A stretch of 64,000 nucleotides of DNA from UBA6623 sp965238125 (GTDB lineage: Bacteria; Acidobacteriota; Terriglobia; Bryobacterales; UBA6623). A program made the position numbers and the translations under genes. The notes under the pieces were generated by a model. It did not search any database. It was not told the DNA's origin and saw only the letters and a list, made by a program, of their open reading frames with translations. The stretch is taken from the NCBI GenBank assembly GCA_965238125.1, contig OZ250179.1, positions 2,914,001 through 2,978,000 of the forward strand, in the 5' to 3' direction. Of the stretch, positions 9,177 to 16,532 are shown in pieces. Every line of letters starts with the position of its first letter. The first letter of the stretch is position 1.

Positions 9177-9190
9177 GGCCAAGCGCGTGA
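7835..9190 (+). CDS. Integrase-core (rve) DDE transposase
   Basis: A 451-aa protein. Residues about 30-190 carry a helix-turn-helix region (GLSRSQITHLIARWCERG) and basic linkers. The rve DDE core follows: YLRVDTVHQGD (first Asp), RGFHSDNGSEF (second Asp) and the HRTTDNALVEGKNGAVVRKH segment with the catalytic Glu. FNPYLNYHRPCGFA is typical of the widespread integrase-like transposases usually left as unclassified or IS481-like. The last ~20 residues are low-complexity and may be read-through beyond the element end. The start at 7835 is the first ATG; a later ATG at 7847 is an alternative. Confidence 0.85.
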   Translation: MPITMQHAEHLTPTEMQPFLDAGATLSFAGTGRQPVYALIQRTLRACQYPALSKKDKGIVRRYLAKVSGLSRSQITHLIARWCERGVIAPRASRRRRFPRRYTPDDIARLAAVDAAHEGLSGPAIRRILERECTVYGKTEYQRLAAISPSHIYNLRRTRVYREHHVHHTKTRAAAVSIGERRKPDPRGRPGYLRVDTVHQGDTDSSKGLYHINAVDTVTQWEVVGCCQTISEAHLKPVLEAVLHQFPFRVRGFHSDNGSEFLNYRVAKLLEKMRVEEFTKSRAHRTTDNALVEGKNGAVVRKHIGHEPIAAEHAEKLQRFYAADFNPYLNYHRPCGFATVETASNGKRRRRYRLADYRTPCEKLLSLDALESCLKPGITAAFLERQAGRMSDTECALRMQRRKRELLDECRARRSAMVGVARSEPDRTVRDSTGREGEGEAHVVCEHRPSA

Positions 9191-9218
9191 CCTGCCCCCT
9201 GGGTATGGTCCAGTTGGA

Positions 9219-9956
9219 ATGAGAGAGCGACTGCGGGCATTCTTCCGATTCGGTCATGAGGCCGGCTGGATCGGCGAAAACCCCGCGTTCCGGCACAAGA
9301 ACCCGCAGGTTACCGCACCCCCGACGATGCCGTTCGAGCGCGAGGAGATGATCCAGATCCTACGCGCCTGCGATCAGTACACAGACAATTACGGTCGCAC
9401 AGGACAGGCGAACGCCAGGCGGCTCCGGGCGTTGGTGCTGGTGCTCAGATACTCGGGGTTGCGGATTGGGGACGGAGTCACACCTCCCAAGGATCGCGTC
9501 CGCGACGGGAAAGTATTCTTGTATACGCAGAAAACCCGCGTGCCGGTCTACCTTCCCCTGCCCGCTTTCGTCGTGGAAGCCCTAGACGCCTGCCCGAGCA
9601 CTGGCGCCGATTATTTCTTTTGGACGGGCGAATCGAAGAAGAAGAGCGCCGTGGGGGATTGGCAGCGATCCCTCCGCAAGCTCTTCAAGCTGGCCGGCGT
9701 GAACAGGGGCCACCCCCATCGATTTCGAGACACCTTCGCGATAGAGCTGCTCCTACAGGGTGTTCCAATCGAGCGAGTCGCAGTCCTGTTGGGGCACTCA
9801 CGCGTGAGGGTAACCGAAAAGCACGATTCGCCGTGGGTGCGTGCTCGCCAGGAGCAGCTAGAGGCGGACGTGAGGCGAACCTGGGGCGAAGACCCCGCTG
9901 GTGCTTTCCGAAACGAAGGGTACACCAGACGTACACGAGAGGGTCGATGCTGTTAA
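9219..9956 (+). pseudogene. Tyrosine recombinase, N-terminally truncated, catalytic Tyr replaced by Asp
   Basis: From ERLRAFFRFGHEAGWIGENPA onward this is an XerC/phage-type integrase: the catalytic-domain Arg in YSGLRIGD, the HPHRFRDTFA box (H-x-x-R) and LLGHSRVRVTEKH. The family normally continues H-Y-(S/A)-PWV, but here the codon after the last His is GAT, giving KHDSPWVRARQ, so the nucleophilic tyrosine is lost (a single base change from TAT). The N-terminal core-binding domain is cut short by the preceding transposable element. Strand cleavage should be impossible. It sits back to back with another integrase remnant beside the tmRNA gene. Confidence 0.85.
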
Positions 9957-9975
9957 CTAGATGAAAACAAATAGG

Positions 9976-10800
9976 TTAAATTGGTGGAGGCTCTCGCATC
10001 TTCATTCGATCGGCGGGAATGCGCCATTCGGCCTCGTCGAGGTCGATTTCTGGCCACCGCGCCCTGCGCAGCTCGCCAGGGCGGACGAACACAAGGGGGG
10101 CCAGCCGCAAGGCGCACTTCGTCACGAAAAACCCTTCGTACGTGTCGATCGCACGAAGCAGCTCACCAATGCGCTTCGGTTCGATGATGGAGGCGTGGTG
10201 CCGTTCCTTGGGCGGAGGCAGCGCACCCCGAATATCGCCGGTCGGATCACGCTCCGCTCGGCCTGTGGCGATGGCGTACCGGAAGACCTGCCCGCAGTTC
10301 TGCATGGCGCGGTGGGCAGTCTCCACGGCGCCGCGGCTCTCTATCCGGCGCAGCACCGGCAGCAGTTCCGGCGCCCTGATGCTGGCGACCGGGCGCTTGC
10401 CAAGCCAGGGAAACAGGTCGTTCTCGAATCGCCGCAAGATGCGATCGCCGTGGCTTGCGACCCACCCCGGTGAGAACTTCGCGTGCCACTCCCGAGCGAT
10501 GGCCTCGAAGCTGTCTGCGCCCGCGAGCGCGAGCTTCTGCGCCTTGCGGGCCTGCCCAGGATCGATGTCGGCGGCAAGCTGCTGGCGGACGGCGTCGCGC
10601 CGCTCACGGGCCGATTTCAGGCTGACATCTGGGTAGACTCCGAGCGAGAGCCGCTTTTCCTTGCCGCCGAAACGGTACTTCCAGCGCCACCATTTTCCGC
10701 CAGCGGGGCTGACCTCCAAGTAGAGACCTCCGCCATCGAACAACTTGCGTGTCTTGGCCTGCGGCTTGGCAGCGCGGACTGCGGTGTCCGTCAGCGGCAT
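9976..10800 (-). pseudogene. P4-type integrase, C-terminally truncated
   Basis: The first ~90 residues are the DUF4102-type arm-binding domain (LFDGGGLYLEVSPAGGKWWRWKYRFGGKEKRLSLG). A SAM-like core-binding domain follows and the catalytic domain begins at LAPLVFVRPGELRRARW, with its first Arg. The protein stops after RMKMREPPPI, before the HxxR box and the catalytic Tyr, so about 120 residues are missing and it cannot recombine DNA. Its start is 168 bp from the 3' end of the tmRNA gene, the classical arrangement for P4-like islands that use ssrA as attachment site. The break falls at GCCTCCACCA, identical to the last ten bases of the tmRNA. Confidence 0.88.
9982..9991 (-). other. 10-bp match to tmRNA 3' terminus at integrase break (possible att remnant)
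   Basis: Read on the minus strand the sequence is GCCTCCACCA, the same ten bases, in the same orientation, as the tmRNA 3' end at 10968-10977. It coincides with the point where the integrase reading frame departs from the family. It could be a decayed attachment site. Ten bases can also match by chance. Confidence 0.35.
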
Positions 10801-10967
10801 GAGGGGGCAACTCCGGTTCGACGTCTCCCTGTTGCCCCCAGAGTTGCCCCACCTGTGGGGTCAGCTTCCCCTGGAAGAAACGGGACCATACCGGACAGTA
10901 TAACAGGTGCAAGCCCTCTATTGACAGTGTCTTATCGGCTTTGCTGGGATCAGGTTGGACTTGTTGG

Positions 10968-11320
10968 TGGTGGAGGCGGCGGGAGTCGAACCCGCGTCCG
11001 GAAAAGTCTATCGCGAAGAGCCTACATACTTAGTCCGCTCGAAAGTCTCGGCCGGCTCCTTGGAACGGACAAGAAAGAACCAACCCAGCCCGATTAATTT
11101 CAGCTTACGGCTCCGGACAGAAGCCTGCGGCCAATCCCGCGAAATGACACCCTTCCCCGCCGTGCGGGCCCGACGGAGAGAGCGCGCCGACCTAATTAGG
11201 CGGCGTAGGCTAACTGCGTGTTGTTATTGGCAGTTGTTATGGTCCGATCGTTTAACGGGAGCTCGGAACCCGGTATGCCTCTTCACGACGGTGCAATCCC
11301 GTCGAATCCGTTACGCCCCC
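10968..11320 (-). ncRNA. ssrA: Transfer-messenger RNA
   Basis: A 353-nt one-piece tmRNA. The 5' end (11320) gives GGGGGCG and the 3' end gives CGCCTCC-A-CCA, which pair as a 7-bp acceptor stem with one G-U. The 5' domain continues AACGGATTCGACGGG and the 3' domain has GCGGG-TTCGACT-CCCGC, a perfect T-arm. CCA is encoded. The tag reading frame starts at GCC (11229-11231) and ends at TAA (11196-11198), encoding ANNNTQLAYAA, with the hydrophobic AYAA ending expected for ClpXP/ClpAP recognition. With SmpB it rescues stalled ribosomes. The 3' end is the probable integration site of the island to its left. Confidence 0.97.
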
Positions 11321-11407
11321 CCTTTCCTACTTCTCTTATGATACCGCGCCGCGCAAATCCCGGCCGCGCCTGAAGGCCGATTCCCAAAGCAGCGGCTCTG
11401 GCGGTCG

Positions 11408-11480
11408 GCCCGCGTTTCTCATCGCGTGACGAGGCAAAGTGCGGGAGAGGCCTGGCAGTACGAGGCGTGCGCCGCTTGAC
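11408..11480 (+). repeat. Partial copy of the 30.3-kb MITE-like dispersed repeat
   Basis: The stretch from GGCCCGCGTTTCTCATCGCG through GAGGCAAAGTGC to CAGTACGAGGCG matches 30331-30405 at about 80%. Only the left part of that unit is present. A hairpin ACCGGCA-CTCG-TGCCGGT lies just downstream at 11507-11524. Apart from these repeats the 11321-11640 gap shows no gene. Confidence 0.6.
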
Positions 11481-11587
11481 GCTGCGCGGACTTCCCGCCG
11501 GTAGCGACCGGCACTCGTGCCGGTCCCAGCCCACACTTGACACAACCTTTCAGCTTGTCTCTCGATCTTCTACATTGGCTCCCAGTG

Positions 11588-11609
11588 GGGCAGGTCTCCA
11601 GGCCTGCCC
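11588..11609. repeat. GGGCAGG-CCTGCCC hairpin, copy 1
   Basis: Seven-base perfect arms GGGCAGG and CCTGCCC enclose TCTCCAGG. The same 25-nt string, including the preceding GTG, occurs at 60078-60102. Here it lies 32 bp after the ubiX stop, so it might act as a terminator-like structure, but there is no T-run. Confidence 0.5.
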
Positions 11610-11640
11610 TTTCCTCACGCCGCCCAATTGAAGTTTCAGG

Positions 11641-12204
11641 CTATATTCCCTTCCAGCGCGCCGCTTCGGGATCGGGGAGTCCCAGTAGGTCCAGCATTCG
11701 ATCGACAAAGGCTTTGATGATGTCGTCGACGGTCTTGGGGCGCTGATAAAACGCCGGCATCGGGGGGGCGATCACGGCGCCCATTTCGGCCAACGCGGCC
11801 ATCGTTCGCAGGTGACCCAAATGGAGGGGCGTCTCGCGCACAGCCAGAATCAGCCGGCGCTTCTCCTTCAGCGTGACGTCGGCGGCCCGGACCAGCAGGT
11901 TCGAGGTGATACCGCCGGCGATCGCGGACATGGTGTGGATCGAGCAAGGGGCGATCACCATCCCGTCGGTTGGGAATGACCCGCTCGCGACTTGCGCGCC
12001 GATTTGCTCGTTCGAATACCAAGCATCGGCCAGCGGCTTGATCTCGGCCAGAGCGGCGCCGGTTTCCTGGTGCAGGGTCTTTTCGGCGGCTCGTGTAACA
12101 ATGAGATGTGTTTCGACGCCTTCTCGATGACGCAACGATTCCAGTAGCCGGACACCATAGATCGAGCCGCTGGCGCCGCTGAGTCCGATCACGATTCGTT
12201 TCAA
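11641..12204 (-). CDS. ubiX: Flavin prenyltransferase UbiX
   Basis: A 187-aa protein of normal length for the family. The N-terminus IVIGLSGASGSIYGVRLL is the FMN-binding glycine-rich loop, and GMVIAPCSIHTMSAIAGGI is the conserved flavoprotein-decarboxylase-like motif. A family-typical basic segment follows (LKEKRRLILAVRETPLHLGHL). UbiX adds a dimethylallyl group to FMN to make the prenyl-FMN cofactor of UbiD-type decarboxylases, in the cytoplasm. No ubiD lies in this window, so the partner is elsewhere. The gene is divergent from the XRE regulator gene; their shared 160-bp region contains a perfect dyad. Confidence 0.93.
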   Translation of the reverse strand: MKRIVIGLSGASGSIYGVRLLESLRHREGVETHLIVTRAAEKTLHQETGAALAEIKPLADAWYSNEQIGAQVASGSFPTDGMVIAPCSIHTMSAIAGGITSNLLVRAADVTLKEKRRLILAVRETPLHLGHLRTMAALAEMGAVIAPPMPAFYQRPKTVDDIIKAFVDRMLDLLGLPDPEAARWKGI

Positions 12205-12244
12205 GCTACCTCCGGTCCGCCCTGCGCGGAACAGCCCCGCTTGC

Positions 12245-12266
12245 TTTGTTCTGAAAACAGAACAAA
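12245..12266. promoter_or_regulatory. Perfect 9-bp dyad upstream of the XRE regulator, probable operator
   Basis: Arms TTTGTTCTG and CAGAACAAA are separated by AAAA. A TATAAT box lies downstream at 12306-12311, 60 bp before the regulator's ATG. The position between ubiX and a divergent DNA-binding protein gene suggests an autoregulatory operator. This is inferred from symmetry and position only. Confidence 0.5.
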
Positions 12267-12705
12267 ACTGCTAAATGCTGTCTTTCCTGTTGTTCCGGAA
12301 ACCTCTATAATCTCAGAGTACGTCATCGATGGACGTTCCGTGCGGTTTTCTGAGCTTGTTTTAACATGGATCCGGGCCTCAAACTCAAGAAAGTTCGCGA
12401 AAAGCTGGGGTTGCGATACCGTCAGGTCGAGCAGGCGAGCAACCTCATTGCACAGCGCCACCGCAACTCGGACTACGTGATCGGCCTGAGTCGGCTGGCC
12501 GACATCGAAAACAAGGGGGTGGTCCCCAGCCTCCATCGATTCTACAGCCTCTGCGCCATTTATCGGCTGGACCTGACCGAGGTGCTCGAGTGGTACGGGA
12601 TCTCCATTTCCAACATCTGGAAGGATTCGCAGACTCTGGCGCCTCCCGCTACTCACTTGGTGCCGACTCACGATGGTGCTCGCAGCTCCGTTTCGATGCC
12701 GCTTA

Positions 12706-13798
12706 CTGAGTCTCGCATAATATACTGTCAATCGAGACAAAGAGAAGACTGTTTCCAGAAAGCGGTAATCAAGCGCGGTTTGCGGCGCATTCGCCGCAGC
12801 GCTTTGCGGGCGCGCTCGTCGAGTTCCCAGTAGTCCTTCGGGCAGACGTTGGGCAACTCGTGCTGCTTCCAGTACGCCCAAATGTATTCCACCGGGTTCA
12901 ACTCCGGCGCATAGGGCGGCAAGTACTCCGTTGCGATGTGATCCTCGGAGAGCTGGATGAACTCCCGCACCAGGCGGCTGCGGTGCGCCGGCAGCCGGTC
13001 CCAGACGATCAGCAGTGGGCCGTCGATGTGGCGCACCAAAGCCTTCAGGAAGTCGATGACCTCCAGCTCGCCGATCGCGCCGGGATAGAGCCGGAAGTAA
13101 AAGTTGCGCAACGTCAGCCCGGCCGACACCGACAGCTTGTCCCAGTTGAAGTTGAACTCCAACACCGGTGTCTCGCCGCGCGGCGCCCAGGTGCGGCAAC
13201 GATGCGGCTTCTGACTCAATCCGCTTTCGTCGATGAAGACGATCGTACGTTCTTCTTTGCGGGCTTTTTTTTAATGGCCGGCCAAGTCTTGCGCTGCCAG
13301 CCGCGGATGGCCTCTTCGTTGCGCTCCCGCGCTTTGCCGACGGGCCGTTGCGGGCTCCAACCGAGCGCCCGCAGGATCTTCCAGACATGGCCCTCGTGAT
13401 AGCGCACGCCGAACTCGTCTCCGATCAGACGAGCGACCCGCGGACAGCTCCACAGCGGCGTCGGGAAGCCGTGCGCCTCGGGGCCTTCCAGCAGCAACGC
13501 CTCGAGGCGTTCGAGCTGCGCGGCGTGCAACAGCGGCTTACGGCCGGCGCGGCCGGCCTGGCGCAACCCGGCTTCGCCGTCACGCCGGTATCGTCGCAGC
13601 CACTCGCTGACGCTTTGCCGCGCGACCTTCAATCGCCTCGCTGTCTCGGACTGACTACAGCCTTGCTCGACCAACCGGATCGCTTTGAAACGGCGCTTCT
13701 CCAGGGCCTCGAAATCCCGCCGTACGCCTTTTGTATTTCCCATACATACAAAGACGTACGTACCCCAAAAAGATGTCATTTTATTTTGCGAGACTCAA
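12706..13798 (-). mobile_element. IS630-family insertion sequence, copy 1 (1093 bp)
   Basis: The ends are (C/T)TGAGTCTCGCA and its inverse TGCGAGACTCAA. It is flanked by TA on both sides (12704-12705, 13799-13800), the standard IS630 target. The length equals that of copy 2. It is inserted antisense to the XRE gene. Confidence 0.93.
12728..13743 (-). CDS. IS630-family transposase, two overlapping frames joined by -1 frameshift
   Basis: The first frame starts at MGNTKGVRRDFEALEKRR (13743) and contains helix-turn-helix segments (CSQSETARRLKVARQSVSEWLRR within it) and WSPQRPVGKARERNEEAI. It runs into WPAIKKKP over a run of eight A residues at about 13264-13273. The DDE domain continues in the -1 frame: TIVFIDESG (first Asp), LLIVWDRLPAHRS (second Asp) and YAPELNPVEYIWAYWK (Glu). 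An A-AAA-AAA slippery run at this place is the known programmed frameshift arrangement of IS630 elements, so the product is probably a single fused protein. This copy shows no other disruption. Confidence 0.88.
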
Positions 13799-14209
13799 TA
13801 AGCTCGAGCCGGGCCTGGATTTTCGCGAGAGCACCTACCTGAGTCGCATGATTCAGCAGTGGGGCAAGGTTCCCTTAAGTCTGTTGGACACCCTGGATCT
13901 TGAAGATCACCGCTACGGTTTCATTGGGACCGACGACTATATGATGTATACCCGTTGGTGCGGCCCGGGTCGTTGGTGCAAATCGATGATTCAAGGACCA
14001 AGATCCGCCAGACGGGTTGGACCAACGAGTTCGAGCGTCCCATCTACTTCTTCGAACTGCGCGACGCCTACGTGTGCTCGTGGTGCAACGTGAGCGGGGA
14101 GCACCTCATTCTGCAACCCCACCACGGGTCGCCGTGCGGGCCGATGGTCTTGCGGAACCCGAGCCAAGTCGACGTGATTGGACAGGTAATCGGCGTGGCG
14201 ATGCATCTA

Positions 14210-15302
14210 TTGAGTCTCGCAAAATAAAGTGACACCTTTTGGTGTTGCCGTACGTATTCTTATGTATGGGAACACCGAAAGGAAAGCGCCGTGATTTCGA
14301 AGCATTGGAGAAACGCCGTTTCGAAGCGACGCGTTTGCTCGATGAAGGACTCAATCAGTCCGAAACCGCCAGGCGTCTGACAGTCGCCCGCCAAATCGTC
14401 AGTGAGTGGCGACGACAGTACCTGGCGCAAGGCGAGGCCGGGCTGCGCAAGGCCGGCCGCGCCGGCCGCAAGCCGCTATTAGACGCCACGCAGCTCGAAC
14501 GCCTGGAGATCCTGCTGCTCGAAGGCCCCGAGGCGCACGGCTTCCCGACGCCGTTGTGGAGCTGTCCGCGGGTGGCTCGTCTGATCCGAGACGAGTTCGG
14601 CGTGCGCTATCACGAGGGCCATGTCTGGAAGATCCTGCGGGCGCTCGGCTGGAGCCCGCAACGCCCGGTCGGCAAAGCCCGCGAGCGCAACGAAGAGGCC
14701 ATCCGCGACTGGAAGTGCAAGAGGTGGCCGGCCATTAAAAAAAAGCCCGCAAACAAGACCGCACGATCGTCTTCATCGACGAAAGCGGATGGAGTCAGAA
14801 GCCGCATCGTTGCCGCACCTGGGCGCCGCGCGGCGAGACGCCGCTGCTGGAGTTCAACTTCAATTGGCAGAAGCTTTCGGTGTCGGCCGGGTTGACGTTG
14901 CGCAACTTTACTTTCGGCTCTATCCCGGCGCGATTGGCGAGTTGGAGGTCATCGACTTTCTGAAGGCCTTGGTTCGCCACATGGACGGCCCGTTGATGAT
15001 CGTCTGGGACCGCTTGCCGGCGCATCGCAGTCGGATGGTGCGAGAGTTCATTGAACTCTCGCAAGGCCATATCGTGACGGAGTATTTGCCGGCGTATGCG
15101 CCGGAGCTGAATCCGGTGGAATACATCTGGGCGTACTGGAAACAGCACGAGTTGCCGAACGTCTGTCCGAAGGACTACTGGGAACTCGACGAACGTGCCC
15201 GCAAAACGCTGCGGCGCATGCGCCGCAAACCGCGCTTGATTACTGCTTTCTGGAAACAGTCTTCTCTTTGTCTCGATTGACAGGATATTATGCGAGACTC
15301 AA
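14210..15302 (+). mobile_element. IS630-family insertion sequence, copy 2 (1093 bp)
   Basis: The ends are TTGAGTCTCGCA and TGCGAGACTCAA. TA lies on both sides (14208-14209, 15303-15304). It is in opposite orientation to copy 1 and about 410 bp away, inside the same host gene. Confidence 0.93.
14266..15280 (+). pseudogene. IS630-family transposase, copy 2, with extra single-base deletion
   Basis: Starts MGTPKGKRRDFEALEKRRF. The A8 slippery run lies at about 14737-14744 and the -1 frame then gives TIVFIDESG. Near 14905-14912 the sequence CAACTTTACTTTCGG lacks one T relative to copy 1 (CAACTTTTACTTCCGG), so the remaining DDE residues (LMIVWDRLPAHRS, YAPELNPVEYIW) lie in a third frame. The transposase is therefore probably inactive unless this is a sequencing error. 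The start at 14266 matches that used for copy 1. Confidence 0.82.
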
Positions 15303-15329
15303 TAAGCTACCACCGCGAGGAAAACAGGT

Positions 15330-15794
15330 CTACGTCGAAAGTTCGTTCCGCAGTACGTCTAAGATGAGTTCCAAGTCGGAGATGTAGAGCAGGCGTTCGG
15401 CCTCGCGCGTCTTGATGGGGATCAAATTGTTGTAGGGGGCGAGAGTGAACCAGGTTCGCAGAATCGTTTCCCGGTCGTCTTCCAACGATCGGACGTATTC
15501 CTCCAGGTCGTCGCGCTGTCGTTCCAGGGGGAAATTCAGCCATTCTCCGAAAACACGTTCGTGACTTTCGCGCAAAATACGATTCGCTTCCTCGGTGGAA
15601 TAGCGTTGGGCCAGCCCATAGTGGACGTAACCGCCGGAGTTTTCGTCGCGTAATCCCGATAAGTAGACAATCTTCCCAAAGAGGGTCGGAATCTGTGCAA
15701 GCGTGCGCCTCCACAGATCGTCCATGGCGAGATTCCGATCAGAACCGTCCGGGCTGTTTGGCGGCTCGGCCGGGTTGTTGCCGGTTGGCTCCAC
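15330..15794 (-). CDS. Conserved hypothetical protein of the acidobacterial type, 154 aa
   Basis: I do not recognise a named family. After a Pro/Asn-rich start the protein reads as one compact helical domain: LWRRTLAQIPTLFGKIVYLSGLRD, a YVHYGLAQRYSTEEANRILRESHERVFGEWL core, then a second helical block with ERQRDDLEEYVRSLEDDRETILR and WFTLAPYNNLIP. There is no signal peptide or membrane segment. Its 3' end overlaps the last codons of the disrupted XRE gene on the other strand by 38 bp. Base composition is like that of its neighbours, suggesting a resident gene. The region 15795-16214 upstream shows no other supported gene. Confidence 0.7.
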   Translation of the reverse strand: MEPTGNNPAEPPNSPDGSDRNLAMDDLWRRTLAQIPTLFGKIVYLSGLRDENSGGYVHYGLAQRYSTEEANRILRESHERVFGEWLNFPLERQRDDLEEYVRSLEDDRETILRTWFTLAPYNNLIPIKTREAERLLYISDLELILDVLRNELST

Positions 15795-16214
15795 ATCTCA
15801 ATTCTAACGCCCTGATCGGGCCGACACAATCCACCAGAGGCTCTTCGGCCGTCTCGGCATCGAGTCGAGAACCCTTGCGTCGGAATCGGCTTTCGCTTTG
15901 GCGCTCTAGGACGGGCGGGGCCGGTCGCTGGACGCAACCTTCTGAATCCTTTTCCGGGGAGGAGGCGGGGCGCGCCTTGATCGCTGCGGAATCGCTTTGG
16001 ATACGCTTTCGGAAACGCCGGGGACAAGCGCGTCGGGGGTCGAATGGGCGTGTCGTGGGATCTTCCAAGGGCGCTCCGAAACGATGTGAAAGAGTTTTAT
16101 GTGCCGGAGCGTTCCGCCTTTGAAAAAAACAAGCTTTTTCTCCAATCTTTTGGCGACGATCGATTACGATTTGTGGCGGATGAGCCATCTAGTTTCCACA
16201 AAAGGAGAAATGCA

Positions 16215-16358
16215 ATGTTGAAGAACCTGCTCGTGATTGGAGCCCTGTTAGGAAAGCTGGCGATCGTGGGTCTGGCCCCTCAGCCCTCGGTCGGGAACGA
16301 AGCGGATTGCCCCTATTGTCCGACGCCGGAATGCTTTCCGGGCGACTGCGAATGCTGA
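16215..16358 (+). CDS. Small exported Cys-rich peptide, 47 aa
   Basis: A very short gene with an AAAGGAG ribosome-binding site eight bases before the ATG. The N-terminus MLKNLLVIGALLGKLAIVGL is hydrophobic like a signal or membrane anchor. The last 16 residues read CPYCPTPECFPGDCEC, with five cysteines and three prolines. It lies 175 bp upstream of two coupled membrane genes on the same strand. The Cys-rich tail could bind metal, form disulfides outside the cytoplasm, or be the core of a modified peptide; no maturation enzyme is seen nearby. Function unknown. The good Shine-Dalgarno sequence and signal-like start argue that it is real. Confidence 0.68.
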   Translation: MLKNLLVIGALLGKLAIVGLAPQPSVGNEADCPYCPTPECFPGDCEC

Positions 16359-16532
16359 AGGCGCGCACCGGGAGAAGTGTTTCGGTCGTGATGTAAGTGA
16401 TTTTAACTACAATGGGGTGGAGTTCTATAAAATCTTTCTGCTCCATTGTGGTAATCTGGTGGCGTCTTTTGACAATGGGCGGTGCAGTTCCGGCCGGACC
16501 GGGACTTGACGCCCTCCTGACTTGACGCCCGA

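Larger units (their letters stand above)
12366..15367 (+). pseudogene. XRE-family regulator with LexA-like C-terminal domain, broken by two IS630 copies and a frameshift
   Basis: Residues 1-85 (LKLKKVREKLGLRYRQVEQAS ... LSRLADIENKGVVPSL) form an XRE helix-turn-helix. In-silico removal of the first IS630 (12706-13798, TA target) joins SVSMPL to KLEPGLDFRE, and removal of the second (14210-15302) joins GVAMHL to SYHREEN, ending at TGA 15365-15367. The middle carries GFIGTDDYMMY and VRPGSLVQIDDS, typical of LexA/S24-like C-terminal regions, though no Ser/Lys dyad was verified. Two extra bases at about 13950-13951 put these two motifs in different frames, so the gene is damaged even without the insertions. 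Its end overlaps the convergent gene at 15330-15794. Confidence 0.82.

Noticed and set aside
13264..13273. Frameshift in IS630 copy 1 as a disabling mutation
   Set aside because: The A8 run is present in both copies at the expected programmed -1 site of IS630 elements, so it is probably functional.
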